This document shows, piece by piece, positions 1-9,574 of a DNA stretch of 64,000 nucleotides. A program made the position numbers and the translations under genes. The notes below the pieces were generated by a model, which saw only the letters and a program-made list of their open reading frames with translations, made no database searches and was not told the origin of the DNA. This stretch comes from an uncultured Bacteroidales bacterium. GTDB lineage: Bacteria; Bacteroidota; Bacteroidia; Bacteroidales; Paludibacteraceae. Position 1 is the stretch's first letter; each line of letters starts with the position of its first letter. The stretch is taken from NCBI GenBank assembly GCA_902765485.1, contig CACWZZ010000013.1, positions 51,759 to 115,758 on the forward strand, read 5' to 3'.

Positions 1-2526
1 CAGGTTCGTTATATGTGTCTCCACCCATTTTTTCACTTTCTTCTCCGCCGAGACCTGACTGACAGAGCCGCGCAGGTCAGCTCCCACGGTGATAGTGCGC
101 ACGGCGTTGCGCCGCTCCAGCGAGGTATGATGCCAGTCCGGCACAAGCGTCGCTACCTGACGCAGCGGAACCCATACACCGGGAATCGCCGTCGGCACCT
201 GAATAGCTTTCAGCTCATCCGGCGTCAGAGCCGACGAATGCGCCGTATAAAGCACTACCGGCACTCCGTAACTGCCCTCATACAGCGTCGTGATCGTTGC
301 GCCTTGGGTGGTCTGACGGAGGTAAAGAGACAGCATCGTCTGGGTTATGCCGAGACGCGTTGCCTCATCCGGATCGAGCACAATGCGTGTGGACGAAGCT
401 AAGTTATTATAGTCGCAATGAACCCATTGCAGCTCCGGCAAAGAAGACATATATTGCAGAATCGAGTCGGCAAAGGACGCCATTTCTTCCCATCGTTCAC
501 CTTGTACGCGGACCTCCAGAGGGTTCTTAACGGCTTGATAATCAAGTTGTTTAAACCGCGCATAGGCATTCGGGAAATAGTTCTCGTACGTCCCTGTATA
601 TTCGCGCAATAGTTGCGCCGTAGCCTTGCCGGAAGTCGTGTTGACGATCAACTGCGCATAATTGGGCGCCGGCGTCTGAGGCGTGTACGTAGCATGGAAA
701 CGCGGAGAGGACTGGCCTATAAAAGCCGTCACACTTGTCACCCGCTCATCTTTGCGTAGAATAGAAGCCAGCGAATCCGCCACCGCGGCACTCTCTTTCT
801 CCGTGGCTCCGTCGCGCAAATGGATCTCTACGGCGAAGAACTCACGCTCCGCTTTCGGCAGCAACTGCAAGTTCAGACGCGTCAACAGCACGACACCGAT
901 CACGGTCGTAGTGATCAGAAGCGTCCACACAATAGTCGGATGGTCAAAACAGAGTTGCAGCATCTTTTTATACCCGTCTTGCAGCCACGTGAAGAACTTG
1001 TTTTGTACCCTCTCCACGAGAGTCAGTTCTTCGTCCTTGCGTTCGCGGATAAAACGGAACGCGAGGAAAGGCGTTACCCACGAAGCATAGAAAATACTGG
1101 CTACCAGCGCAAAGAGAACCGCCCAAGGGAAGAGTTGCACGAACTCGCCTAGCGGACCGGTAATGATTCGCGTCATGGGGAAGAACATACCGCTAATCGC
1201 CATCGTTGCCAACGACATCGGCACGAAAAGAAGAGAGGTGCTCATTACCGCCGAATACCAGCGCGAATGACGTCTCGCCAGTTGGTTGGTGTAGCCGTCA
1301 ATGACGATCACACTATCGTCCACAATCATGCCTAATACAAAGATCAGCGCCGCCAGCGTCACGGTGTTCAATTCTATGCCTGTCAAGTACATCAGTCCGA
1401 TACAGATCGCCGTACATACCGGCACTCCGGTAGAAGCCACCAGCGCCGTCCGAAGCGGGAAAAGCACCAACATGACTGCAATCACCACCAGAATGGAAAT
1501 AACAATATCTCGCAGGAACGAAATGACCGAATCGTTCACCACTTTCGGCTGGTCGGTGATGCGGTGGAAACGGATGTCCGGCGGCAGCAACGCAGCGGCT
1601 TGCGCCAGCTGACGGTCCACTTCTTCGCCGAAAGCCACAATATTATTGCCCGGTACCATCTCCATATTCAGGATCAGACACGCCGCACCGTCAAACTCGA
1701 CATATTGTTTGGGCGCCTGGTACCGCCGCACAATAGATGCGATATCTTTGAGCCGGATGACACCTCCTGTGACCGGATCGGACCACACGATCTGCTCCTG
1801 CATTTCGTATTCCGACTGATAGGGAATAACAACCTGCAGCGCGCCCTGCGCATCACTCTCCCCGCCTATTGTGCGAAGCCCCTGCAATGCCATCTGCGCC
1901 TGCAGAGCTGTCGGGTTGATGCCATACCGCGAGAGTTGCTCTACGTCAATCGTGATTGCGATCTCCTCGGTCTGCTTACCCATAATACGCAGTTTACCCA
2001 TCTCGGGGATCGTGCGCAGCGAAGAACATATCTGCTTGGCATATTCCTCTAATTCGCGCGGGCTACGTTCATCGCTCTCCACCGCAATCAGAATAGACGA
2101 GGTATTGCCGAAATCGTCTATCAGCGCTGTCTGGAGCACACCTGCCGGCATCTGGGTTTTCTGCAACAACGGCAGTCCGGCGCGGATCTTGGTCCACGCC
2201 GCCGCATCGTCCTCCACATCATTGCGCAGCATCACATAGACATAAACAATCCCGTCCTGGCTCTCCGAATAAGTCATCGATTTGTTTACCGTCTCAAACG
2301 AATTGATATAGTCCTCCAGCGGAATGGTCACTTGCTGCTCCACCTCGCTGGCAGTAGCGCCCGGATAGAGCGCCACGACAAGACCTTGACGGATGGTGAA
2401 CTGCGGAAACTCATCTTTGTTCATCCGCGGCAGAGACCAGATGCCGAAAGCCATCAGTCCCAAAAACAATGCCATCACAAGACCGTGATGCCGCATTGCT
2501 CCTTCTATGTGTTTGCTTGTCTTCAA
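1..2526 (-). CDS. RND efflux transporter, inner-membrane pump (partial)
   Basis: The frame stays open to the window edge, so only about the first 840 of the usual 1000-1050 residues are present. It encodes an inner-membrane proton/drug antiporter of the RND superfamily, which works with the adaptor encoded just upstream. The start of the protein has one membrane helix followed by SLPRMNKDEFPQF, like the MPR...DPEF motif of the family. A helix near residue 400 carries GMIVDDSVIV, whose paired Asp residues form the proton relay of TM4. The start is uncertain: a TTG at 2526 overlaps the adaptor stop codon by four bases (TTGA) and leaves the usual short N-terminal helix, while an ATG at 2496 has AGGAG in front but leaves almost nothing before the first membrane helix. 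Substrate cannot be inferred. Confidence 0.93.
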   Translation of the reverse strand, partial: MKTSKHIEGAMRHHGLVMALFLGLMAFGIWSLPRMNKDEFPQFTIRQGLVVALYPGATASEVEQQVTIPLEDYINSFETVNKSMTYSESQDGIVYVYVMLRNDVEDDAAAWTKIRAGLPLLQKTQMPAGVLQTALIDDFGNTSSILIAVESDERSPRELEEYAKQICSSLRTIPEMGKLRIMGKQTEEIAITIDVEQLSRYGINPTALQAQMALQGLRTIGGESDAQGALQVVIPYQSEYEMQEQIVWSDPVTGGVIRLKDIASIVRRYQAPKQYVEFDGAACLILNMEMVPGNNIVAFGEEVDRQLAQAAALLPPDIRFHRITDQPKVVNDSVISFLRDIVISILVVIAVMLVLFPLRTALVASTGVPVCTAICIGLMYLTGIELNTVTLAALIFVLGMIVDDSVIVIDGYTNQLARRHSRWYSAVMSTSLLFVPMSLATMAISGMFFPMTRIITGPLGEFVQLFPWAVLFALVASIFYASWVTPFLAFRFIRERKDEELTLVERVQNKFFTWLQDGYKKMLQLCFDHPTIVWTLLITTTVIGVVLLTRLNLQLLPKAEREFFAVEIHLRDGATEKESAAVADSLASILRKDERVTSVTAFIGQSSPRFHATYTPQTPAPNYAQLIVNTTSGKATAQLLREYTGTYENYFPNAYARFKQLDYQAVKNPLEVRVQGERWEEMASFADSILQYMSSLPELQWVHCDYNNLASSTRIVLDPDEATRLGITQTMLSLYLRQTTQGATITTLYEGSYGVPVVLYTAHSSALTPDELKAIQVPTAIPGVWVPLRQVATLVPDWHHTSLERRNAVRTITVGADLRGSVSQVSAEKKVKKWVETHITNL

Positions 2527-3554
2527 TTACAAACCACCTTACATCCTTTGTATAGTTTCTGGTAGCCCTCAACGATCAGGCTGTCACCCGGATTAAGACC
2601 CGAAGTAACCCGCACGCCGGAAGACAAATAGCCTCCGGTGGTGATTTCTCGCCGCACAGCCTCGCCTTGCTCTACCACCCATACAGTCGGTCCTTCGGGC
2701 TTCAGCAAAATGCACCCTGCGGGTACTACGATCTCTTCGCTCGACTGATGCTTTCCGCCATGAATCATTACTTTCGCCACCATACCGTTCATCAGGATCT
2801 CTTTTCCGCCTTTGATCTTCGCCACCACGTCATAGGTGTGCGTGACAGGGTTGGCGGTAACGCTTTTCTCCGTGATCTCAATCGGCAGCACGGTATCTAC
2901 TGCGGCACATTCCACTAATCCGCTGATCCGCTCTCCGGTCAGTCCTTTGATCTCTCCTTCCGGAACCGTGAAACGCACCGAGAATGAAGACACATCCAGG
3001 ATCGAACAAACCTTTGCGCCGGGGATCAACGTCTGACCCTTCTCCGCCTTCAGTCCGTCCATTATTCCGTCGCACGGAGCCTTGAGCGTACATTCCGCCA
3101 GCTGTTGTTTTGCCGCGGCGTAGAGCGATTTGGCTTGCGCTAACTGGCTCTCTATCTCCACCATTTTCTGGTCCGACACTACCCCTTTGGCATGCACCGA
3201 TTTCACACGGTTGTAGCCGTCCTGCGCGTGCTTGAGCGTAGCCTCCGCCGAACGAAGGGCATTCATCGCCTGGGTGTTATCAATGGTCAAAATCGTCTGT
3301 CCGGCTCGTACCTTCTGACCGTTCTTCACCTCGATCGTCACCACACGCCCTGCGCTCTGCATACTGAGCGGCGTCTCGCGCTCCGGCTCGATCGTACCCA
3401 CATAACGCGTAGCAGCACTACTATCGTGCGGCGCAACGACCAAGGTCTTCACGCGCAGAGGCGCTATCTCCTGCGGCGTCTTATCGCTGTGTGTACAAGC
3501 GAGTAAAGCCAACGCCACACATCCTAATATAATATATCTTCCTTTCACCTTCAT
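2523..3554 (-). CDS. RND efflux periplasmic adaptor lipoprotein (membrane fusion protein)
   Basis: This is the adaptor that links an RND pump to an outer-membrane channel. It begins with a lipoprotein signal ending in the lipobox LLAC (Cys about residue 20), so it should be anchored by lipid. A biotinyl-lipoyl-like domain (VKNGQKVRAGQTI), an alpha-helical hairpin at about 90-150 and a beta-barrel domain follow, and a C-terminal part ends in GLNPGDSLIVEG. At 343 residues it is normal for the family. It is upstream of and overlaps the pump gene, so the two are co-transcribed. The ATG at 3554 lies at the edge of a CTTTCAC tandem repeat; a GTG at 3569 inside the repeat is also in frame and would add MKGER. 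Confidence 0.93.
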   Translation of the reverse strand: MKVKGRYIILGCVALALLACTHSDKTPQEIAPLRVKTLVVAPHDSSAATRYVGTIEPERETPLSMQSAGRVVTIEVKNGQKVRAGQTILTIDNTQAMNALRSAEATLKHAQDGYNRVKSVHAKGVVSDQKMVEIESQLAQAKSLYAAAKQQLAECTLKAPCDGIMDGLKAEKGQTLIPGAKVCSILDVSSFSVRFTVPEGEIKGLTGERISGLVECAAVDTVLPIEITEKSVTANPVTHTYDVVAKIKGGKEILMNGMVAKVMIHGGKHQSSEEIVVPAGCILLKPEGPTVWVVEQGEAVRREITTGGYLSSGVRVTSGLNPGDSLIVEGYQKLYKGCKVVCN

Positions 3555-3592
3555 CCTTTCACCTTTCACCTTTCACCTTTCAATTTTCACCT
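3540..3592. repeat. short tandem repeat, CTTTCAC family
   Basis: Heptamer CTTTCAC in about six near-exact tandem copies, in the gap between the MATE gene and the efflux adaptor and reaching into the adaptor start codon region. A second locus of the family lies inside the oxidoreductase gene at 59188. Confidence 0.85.
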
Positions 3593-5009
3593 TCCTCCAT
3601 TCGATAGTAAGGTACGTCGCGCGCGCTATCAGGTGCGCGAAATAACCGATATAGAGTGCCTGCGCTCCAACGAAACGATAAGTGAGCGCATAGCCCAGCA
3701 CAAAACCCGCGGCAGCCCAGATCATGGAATTGCGAATCTGCACACCTGCCGTAGCGCCGACATACACACCGTCCCACATGAACGCCAGCGTGCTAATGAT
3801 CGGCATAGCAATCAACCAGCCGATGTATTTCGTGGAAGCCTCCAATACGGCTGCATCGCTCGTCAAAAGCGCAATAGATCCTTTTCCCCAGATGCCGTAT
3901 ATCGCAGTGAAGATCGCTCCGACTGCCAAAGCCCATAGGAACAGCGCACGTACTACGGCATTGACACCATTGTCCTTGGTAGTTGGTACTTGGTCACTTG
4001 GTACTTGGTCACTTGGTACTTGGTCACTTGGTACTTGGTCACTTAGTACTTGGTCACTTGGTACTTTCCCCCACGCTTTTCCCACCAGCGCTTCGCCCGC
4101 ATAGGCAAAACCGTCCACAAAGAAGGAGAAGAACATAAACAGCTTCATCATAATACTGCTCACCGCCAGCTCGGTGTCGCCGTAGAGGCTGGCGAGAGAA
4201 GTATAACCCACATAAACCACCATGAAACAGAGCGAACGAATAAACAGATTGCCGTTCAGACTCATCATTCGCTTGATCGCTTTCCATTGCATAGCTGCGC
4301 GCCACTCCTCGAAATTCCGGAATAGCGACTTGCCGAAATAGCGTGCAAACAAGATGATCAACGCCAGCAACAGACCGCTGTATTGCGCAATGAGCGTGCC
4401 CCATGCCACACCGACCACTCCCAGCGGCGTATAAACCGCCAGCGCGTAACTCGCCGCCATATTGACCACATTGACCAATATATCAATCGCCATCGGACTC
4501 TTGGTGTCCTGCATGCCGATGAACCAGCCTTTGAAAGTGAACAGACATAAAGTCGCCGGAGCTGCCCAGATACGCACATAGAAATACTTGCGCGCCACAG
4601 CCGCCACTTCTGCCGAACAAGGCACGATGGCTAACACCGCCGTCACGAACACCCATTGGATAGCCCATATCACCAGCGCAGCAATCAGCGCGATCGACAC
4701 ACTCTGGGTCAGTATCTTCCGACACTCGTCCGGCACCTTGGTACTTGGTCCTTTGTCACTTGGTACTTTGTCACTTTGTCCCTTTCCATAGGCTTGCGCC
4801 GTCAGACCGCTGGTGCCGATACGCAGAAAGCCAAAGTTCCAATAGAGCAAATCAAAGAGCATCGTACCGATCGCAATACCGCCGATCGCCGAAGCGTCAC
4901 TCAAGTGACCCACGATAGCAGTATCGACAATTCCCACCAAAGGAATCGTGATATTGGCTAAAATGCTCGGTATCGCCAGCCGTAATATGTCTTTGTTTAT
5001 TGCTTTCAT
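3573..5009 (-). CDS. MATE family efflux transporter with tandem-repeat insertions
   Basis: This is a 12-helix multidrug/toxic compound exporter of the inner membrane (DinF/NorM-like), with the N-terminal signature RLAIPSILANITIPLVGIVD and a repeated second half. At 478 residues it is about 30 longer than usual. The excess is two low-complexity stretches: about residues 77-92 (SDKVPSDKGPSTKVP) and about 316-348, where SDQVP is repeated four to five times. Both are translated from the GGTACTTGGTCACTT repeat family. They fall in predicted loops, and the 15-base unit (five codons) keeps the frame at any copy number. The gene runs in the same direction as the efflux pair. Confidence 0.93.
   Translation of the reverse strand: MKAINKDILRLAIPSILANITIPLVGIVDTAIVGHLSDASAIGGIAIGTMLFDLLYWNFGFLRIGTSGLTAQAYGKGQSDKVPSDKGPSTKVPDECRKILTQSVSIALIAALVIWAIQWVFVTAVLAIVPCSAEVAAVARKYFYVRIWAAPATLCLFTFKGWFIGMQDTKSPMAIDILVNVVNMAASYALAVYTPLGVVGVAWGTLIAQYSGLLLALIILFARYFGKSLFRNFEEWRAAMQWKAIKRMMSLNGNLFIRSLCFMVVYVGYTSLASLYGDTELAVSSIMMKLFMFFSFFVDGFAYAGEALVGKAWGKVPSDQVLSDQVPSDQVPSDQVPSDQVPTTKDNGVNAVVRALFLWALAVGAIFTAIYGIWGKGSIALLTSDAAVLEASTKYIGWLIAMPIISTLAFMWDGVYVGATAGVQIRNSMIWAAAGFVLGYALTYRFVGAQALYIGYFAHLIARATYLTIEWRKVKIER
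3972..4068. repeat. short tandem repeat, GGTACTTGGTCACTT family, in coding sequence
   Basis: About six copies of the 15-base unit GGTACTTGGTCACTT, nearly identical, translated on the minus strand as SDQVP units inside the MATE exporter. It is the longest array of the family in the window. Confidence 0.95.
4736..4784. repeat. short tandem repeat, GGTACTTGGTCACTT family, in coding sequence
   Basis: A more degenerate array (CTTGGTACTTGGTCC, TTTGTCACTTGGTAC) of the same family in the N-terminal third of the MATE gene, between two membrane helices. Confidence 0.85.
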
Positions 5010-5017
5010 CTTTCGAC

Positions 5018-5052
5018 TTCTCTCCCCTGCGGGGGGGAGCCGGAGGGGGCTA
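5018..5052. repeat. GC-rich palindrome, CTCCCC/GGGGAG family
   Basis: An imperfect hairpin (CTCTCCCCTGCGGGGGGGAG) between the AspT-type transporter and the MATE gene. Related palindromes occur at 6730, 13161, 30482, 38899 and 47207. Confidence 0.6.
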
Positions 5053-6714
5053 TAGGAATAGCAAAATCATCAGCTGTCCGGTCAGCACACGCAGGAACAT
5101 CGTCAGCGGATAAACCGTTGAGTAAGCCACCGCTGCGCGGTCGTTCGCCGAACTCTGCGCAGTAGCATAAGCCAGCGCAGGAGGATCGGTCGTCGATCCT
5201 GCAATCAGACCCATCAGCGTGAAATAATCCAGTTTCATCCAATACCGCGCCACAATACCGATCAGCAGCAGCGGCAGCAACGTAATGATCACGCCATAGC
5301 CGATCCATACATAACCTCCGCCAAGGAGGGTTGGAATAAAACTCTTACCGGCTCCGAAACCCACCGCAGCCAAGAAGAGCGAGATACCGATCTCGCGGAT
5401 CATGAGGTTCGCGGAAGTGGTCGTATAGGTCACCAGATGCCATTTGGTACCGAACGCGCCCATCAGGATAGCTACGATCAGCGAACCTCCGGCGATTCCT
5501 AATTTGAACGGCTGCGACAGACCCGGCAGCGCAAAAGGAATAGAACCCAATGTCACGCCTAAAATGATGCCGAAGAACAGCGACGCCAAGTTCGGCGCGT
5601 CCAGTTTCTTGGTGGAATTACCGAACGCCTTTGCGATCTTGTCCACCGCCTCTTTCTCGCCCACTACGGTCAGTCGGTCGCCTAATTGCAGCCGCAGATC
5701 CGGCGTCGCCAGCAGCTCGATTCCTGCGCGTCGCACGCGCGTAATAGTGATATGGAAAGCGTCGCGCACCTTCAGGTCACAGATCTGTTTGCCGTTTATC
5801 TTGTCCTTGGTGACCACAATATGCTGGTTCACCAGGTGAATATTCTTCTCTTTCTCTTCCCATTTGATCTCCGCTTTCTCGCCGAGCAGCAACACCGTCC
5901 GCTCGTTCTTCTTGTCCGTCACGAGCCGCACTTGGTCGCCCACATGCAGCAGCGTCTCCGCGTCGGGCATGAACTCATTGCCGTCTTTGTCCAGCACACG
6001 GCTGACTACGATCGTCACATGCGTCAGCAGACCCAAATCGCGTACATGCAGTCCGTCGATCTGCGGGTTCGTCAGCTTCATGTCATAATGTTCCACTTGC
6101 TGTACCTCGCCTTTCTCCGCTTTCACCTGCTCTTCCTCCTTTTCCATCTTGATGCGGAACACCCAGCGGATCACGAGCATGGAGAACAGGATGCCTACTA
6201 CGCCCAGCGGATAAGCCATCGCGTAGCCGGACGCAATATCCGGATTCGACACGCCCGTCAAATCCTGAAAAGTCTGTTGCGCGGCACCCAGACCCGGCGT
6301 GTTCGTCACCGCTCCGAAGAGCACACCCGTCATTGTTGCAATGTCCGTTCCGCTCAAGAGGTGAATGACGTACGCCGTTGCGCAGCCTAATACCACTATA
6401 CTTGCCGCCAGCATATTCAGACGCAAACCGCCTTTGCCGAACGACGAAAAGAAACCCGGTCCCACCTGTAAGCCTATCGAATAGACAAACAGGATGAGAC
6501 CCAGGTCTTTTGCAAACGATTCCACCAGCGGATCAAGCGTCATGCCGAAATGGCTGCACGCGATCGCGCAGAATAGAATCCAGGTGATGCCGAGGGTGAT
6601 TCCCTTGAACTTGAGTTTCGCGCCCAAGAAAATACCCACGGCGATCGCCAACGCTAGCACAAAAATCGAATGTGCTATGCCTGTACCAAAAAATAAACTA
6701 CTAAACCAATTCAC
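5050..6714 (-). CDS. AspT/YidE/YbjL-type transporter with two TrkA-C domains
   Basis: The 554 residues have the family architecture. About five N-terminal helices (residues 10-190, with GLILFVYSIGLQVGPGFF) are followed by two cytoplasmic regulatory TrkA-C domains at about 205-365 (NPQIDGLHVRDLG and INGKQICDLKVRD). A second set of membrane helices ends in GLIAGSTTDPPALAYA. Relatives include the aspartate:alanine antiporter AspT, but most members have no known substrate. The start follows a GC-rich palindrome region. It is transcribed in the direction of the MATE gene and may be in its operon. Confidence 0.9.
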   Translation of the reverse strand: MNWFSSLFFGTGIAHSIFVLALAIAVGIFLGAKLKFKGITLGITWILFCAIACSHFGMTLDPLVESFAKDLGLILFVYSIGLQVGPGFFSSFGKGGLRLNMLAASIVVLGCATAYVIHLLSGTDIATMTGVLFGAVTNTPGLGAAQQTFQDLTGVSNPDIASGYAMAYPLGVVGILFSMLVIRWVFRIKMEKEEEQVKAEKGEVQQVEHYDMKLTNPQIDGLHVRDLGLLTHVTIVVSRVLDKDGNEFMPDAETLLHVGDQVRLVTDKKNERTVLLLGEKAEIKWEEKEKNIHLVNQHIVVTKDKINGKQICDLKVRDAFHITITRVRRAGIELLATPDLRLQLGDRLTVVGEKEAVDKIAKAFGNSTKKLDAPNLASLFFGIILGVTLGSIPFALPGLSQPFKLGIAGGSLIVAILMGAFGTKWHLVTYTTTSANLMIREIGISLFLAAVGFGAGKSFIPTLLGGGYVWIGYGVIITLLPLLLIGIVARYWMKLDYFTLMGLIAGSTTDPPALAYATAQSSANDRAAVAYSTVYPLTMFLRVLTGQLMILLFL

Positions 6715-6729
6715 TTTTATAATAATTAT

Positions 6730-6776
6730 GTCCCCCCTTCCCCCTCCCCTCGTGGGGAGGGTCGGGGTGGGGTTTT
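6730..6776. repeat. GC-rich palindrome, CTCCCC/GGGGAG family
   Basis: CCCCTCCCCTCGTGGGGAGG hairpin followed by GGGTCGGGGTGGGG and a T run, filling the gap between the pectinesterase stop and the transporter start. It may also stop transcription. Confidence 0.65.
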
Positions 6777-6779
6777 TAT

Positions 6780-9554
6780 TTATAGCTCCGCACCGAGGGT
6801 ATTGAATTCACGTCCGTCGCGAACAATGATCACTTGTCCGTCGCGAACGATCTTCTCTACCTTGCAATTACAGGAAGAGGTATTGTCAATGCCTTCTTTC
6901 TGCTCCTCTCCGGCTTTCAAGCCGAAGCCGCCGCGACCGTTCGCCTTGCGTACGGTATAAGTCTTTCCGTCATAAATTGCGAAACGGTCCATGTACTCGC
7001 TGCCTTTGATAATAGCCTCGAACTTGCCATCCGCCTCTACAAGATAGAGACCGTCCGCTTCGAAATCTTTCGCTTCTTGTTCGGCGACAGCCTGTGTCGC
7101 CTCTGCCGCAGCCGTTGCAGCCCATGCGCCGAGGGTGTATTCCATCGTCAGCTCAGCTGCGCGCTCTGCGCTCAGTACGGTCTCGATATTCTGCGTCGCA
7201 TTGCCGCTCTTCGTATCAACGAAAGTAACCACGTTGCTCTCCGGCGTCAGAACCGTTCCGTCTGCCAGATGGGTGTTGTACTCGCCGAACTGAGGCCAAG
7301 CATTGGCGTTCATCAGCTCTTTGGTCCAACGAGCAATCTTGCCGTCCGCGCTCTCAAAGCCGAACTCGCCTGCGCTGTAGTCCACAAGGGTATTGAGGAA
7401 CGCAACGCTCGGTTTGTTGTTCCAAGCACGACCCATACTTACGGTCGGGCACTCGCTCTTGACAATACAGCCTTCGAACACATAACCCTTGTCCGTCGCA
7501 GGACCGTTGTTTGCGGTCAACGCATCGCTGCCGCCGCCGTTCGAGCTGCGTTTCTCGCAGTAAAGCAGGTTGTTCTTGAAATAAACGCTACCGTCGCCGC
7601 AGATGAAATCGACTGTTCCGTGGATCTCGCAATCCTCGAAGTACTTCACGGCTCCCTGCAGGTTGCTGTAATAGGTATCCTGATAACTCAACAGACGCAC
7701 GTTCTTGCAAACGGTCTGTGTTCCTTGATCCCACAATGCCACAGCGCGGCCGTTGTTGTTCTTGTAGTAATCCAGCGCATTCTGGAGCGTCAGATCCTGC
7801 AAGTACGTGTTCTTCACGTTCTTGTTGATCTTGATCGTTGCGGTCTTGTCGATCGACTCTTTCGCAGCGTCCGGAGCGTTCTTGATGATCACGCCTTCCA
7901 TCGACTGACCGATGAGAGCAATATTGTCCTTTGCGATCGTCGTCAGGCAGGTCTCGCCTAAGTCATACACACCGTTCGGCAGGAAGATCTTGTCGCCGCT
8001 CTCGGCTTGAACGAGTGCCAGCAGGAACGAAGCCACATCGCCTGCCGGAACCATGAAGTAACCCGTTGCTTCTTCTTTCTCCAGGAAATCCAATACATTG
8101 TAAACCACAATCTTATGGATATATTGCTTTGCCGTCCAGCTCAGCGTCAAGGTCGTAGCCTCGCCGGTATATTTGAACGAATACTCGGTTCCGTCTGCTG
8201 TCTCGCCTTCCGATCCTTTCTTCACAACGCTCGTGCGACCAACCTCACTCTCGCCGTTCATTAGAACTACGTCGCCGCTCTCCGAATAGGTGCAAAGCGT
8301 CACATTCACAATCGCATTGCCGGCTACCTGGATCTGGATGTTTCCGTCCTCATTGAAATACCAGCCGTGGTTGTTGTAATAACTACCGCCGTTCGCAGTT
8401 ACTGTCTCATGGTCCTCCGGATAGAAGATTGCCGAAGCGAAATCGTAGGTCTGTACGCTTCCGACAGTAGCGGTTTCAACAGGAGTAACCTTGGCTGTAA
8501 TAGTGGTGTTGCCGGTGATGGCGTCGCCAACAACGGCTTTCTTGCCGCTCGTGTAGAACCATCCGCGGAACACTTCGCCCTCAGGGATCGTCAGGTCGCT
8601 CTCGCCGTAAGGCAGCACGGTCAAGTTGGCTCCTTCGTACGTCTCAATCTTGCCCAGCGTAGTACCGTTCTGATCCTTGAAGATCACGTCGCAAGGAGTG
8701 ATCTCCGTTGCCTCTGCAAAGAAATAAGGCAGATAGGTCTGCGAGCCCAGTTCGAAAGTCAGCGTAGCTGCATCGCCCGTATAGACGTACAGCACGTTCT
8801 GTGCGAAATTACCTTCCGTCTCGCCGCAATCTGCTTTGTTGCTGATGGTCGCAAAATACACGCCGTCCTTCTTGATAGTTATGTCGTGTTTGCTGTGCTG
8901 GCATGCGCCCAGAGTGAATTTTACAGGACCGTCCACAGGAACGGTAATAGTACCGCCATAAACACCATGCTGACCGCCGTTGTAATTTGTTCCTTCTACG
9001 CTCACGCCCTCAGGCAATTCACCGCCTTCCGGCAGAAGTACCGTATATGGATTCTCGCGGAACTCGATCTTGAAATCCACGAACGTACGCGGAACGGTCT
9101 CCACAAACTGAATCTTGGTCAGACAGGTCTCCGTGTTCTGCAAACGCTTGATATAGATATTGTTCTGCGTCTCGCTCAACTCTACGATCACCGTCTGCAA
9201 CTCCGTTACCTCTGCGGTCTGCGCGATCGAAGTGGTAGCCGCTGCCGTCTCGCCTTCCCATGTGAAGATTTCCAACGAAACCTTGCTCTCACCGCTACGT
9301 GGACCGTAAGTCAGTTTCAACTTACCTGCTACGGCTGCTTTCGTGAAATAGCAATAACCGCTGGCGTTCAGCTTGATACCATACAGACCGTTGTTTTTGC
9401 CGGGACCGTCATTAATGACGCTTCCATAAGTCAACCCTCTGTCAGGGTTGGCAGTCGGAGCGCCCTCCGTGTAATCCCACAGCAGGTCATTCTCCCCTGC
9501 CCACATGGCGACGCTCATCAGAGCCGCCGCCATTATTGTAAAAATCTTTTTCAT
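6780..9554 (-). CDS. Secreted pectinesterase (CE8) with N-terminal beta-rich domains
   Basis: This is predicted to remove methyl esters from pectin outside the cell. A signal peptide (residues 1-19, MKKIFTIMAAALMSVAMWAG) is followed by about 490 residues of beta-rich modules. The right-handed beta-helix pectinesterase domain begins near residue 510 (GDKIFLPNGVYDLG). Family motifs are visible in order: the catalytic-region YQDTYY, then GTVDFICGDG with the acid/base Asp residues, then MGRAWNN. After the domain the protein ends with KIVRDGQVIIVRDGREFNTL, which resembles the short C-terminal tails of secreted Bacteroidales proteins and may be a sorting signal (inference). At 924 residues it is far longer than a single-domain enzyme because of the N-terminal modules. 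Confidence 0.88.
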   Translation of the reverse strand: MKKIFTIMAAALMSVAMWAGENDLLWDYTEGAPTANPDRGLTYGSVINDGPGKNNGLYGIKLNASGYCYFTKAAVAGKLKLTYGPRSGESKVSLEIFTWEGETAAATTSIAQTAEVTELQTVIVELSETQNNIYIKRLQNTETCLTKIQFVETVPRTFVDFKIEFRENPYTVLLPEGGELPEGVSVEGTNYNGGQHGVYGGTITVPVDGPVKFTLGACQHSKHDITIKKDGVYFATISNKADCGETEGNFAQNVLYVYTGDAATLTFELGSQTYLPYFFAEATEITPCDVIFKDQNGTTLGKIETYEGANLTVLPYGESDLTIPEGEVFRGWFYTSGKKAVVGDAITGNTTITAKVTPVETATVGSVQTYDFASAIFYPEDHETVTANGGSYYNNHGWYFNEDGNIQIQVAGNAIVNVTLCTYSESGDVVLMNGESEVGRTSVVKKGSEGETADGTEYSFKYTGEATTLTLSWTAKQYIHKIVVYNVLDFLEKEEATGYFMVPAGDVASFLLALVQAESGDKIFLPNGVYDLGETCLTTIAKDNIALIGQSMEGVIIKNAPDAAKESIDKTATIKINKNVKNTYLQDLTLQNALDYYKNNNGRAVALWDQGTQTVCKNVRLLSYQDTYYSNLQGAVKYFEDCEIHGTVDFICGDGSVYFKNNLLYCEKRSSNGGGSDALTANNGPATDKGYVFEGCIVKSECPTVSMGRAWNNKPSVAFLNTLVDYSAGEFGFESADGKIARWTKELMNANAWPQFGEYNTHLADGTVLTPESNVVTFVDTKSGNATQNIETVLSAERAAELTMEYTLGAWAATAAAEATQAVAEQEAKDFEADGLYLVEADGKFEAIIKGSEYMDRFAIYDGKTYTVRKANGRGGFGLKAGEEQKEGIDNTSSCNCKVEKIVRDGQVIIVRDGREFNTLGAEL

Positions 9555-9574
9555 GTTATTAATTTTCGATTTTA

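Noticed and set aside
3972-4068. Possible CRISPR array
   Set aside because: The units are directly adjacent with no unique spacers and are translated in frame; no cas genes are present.
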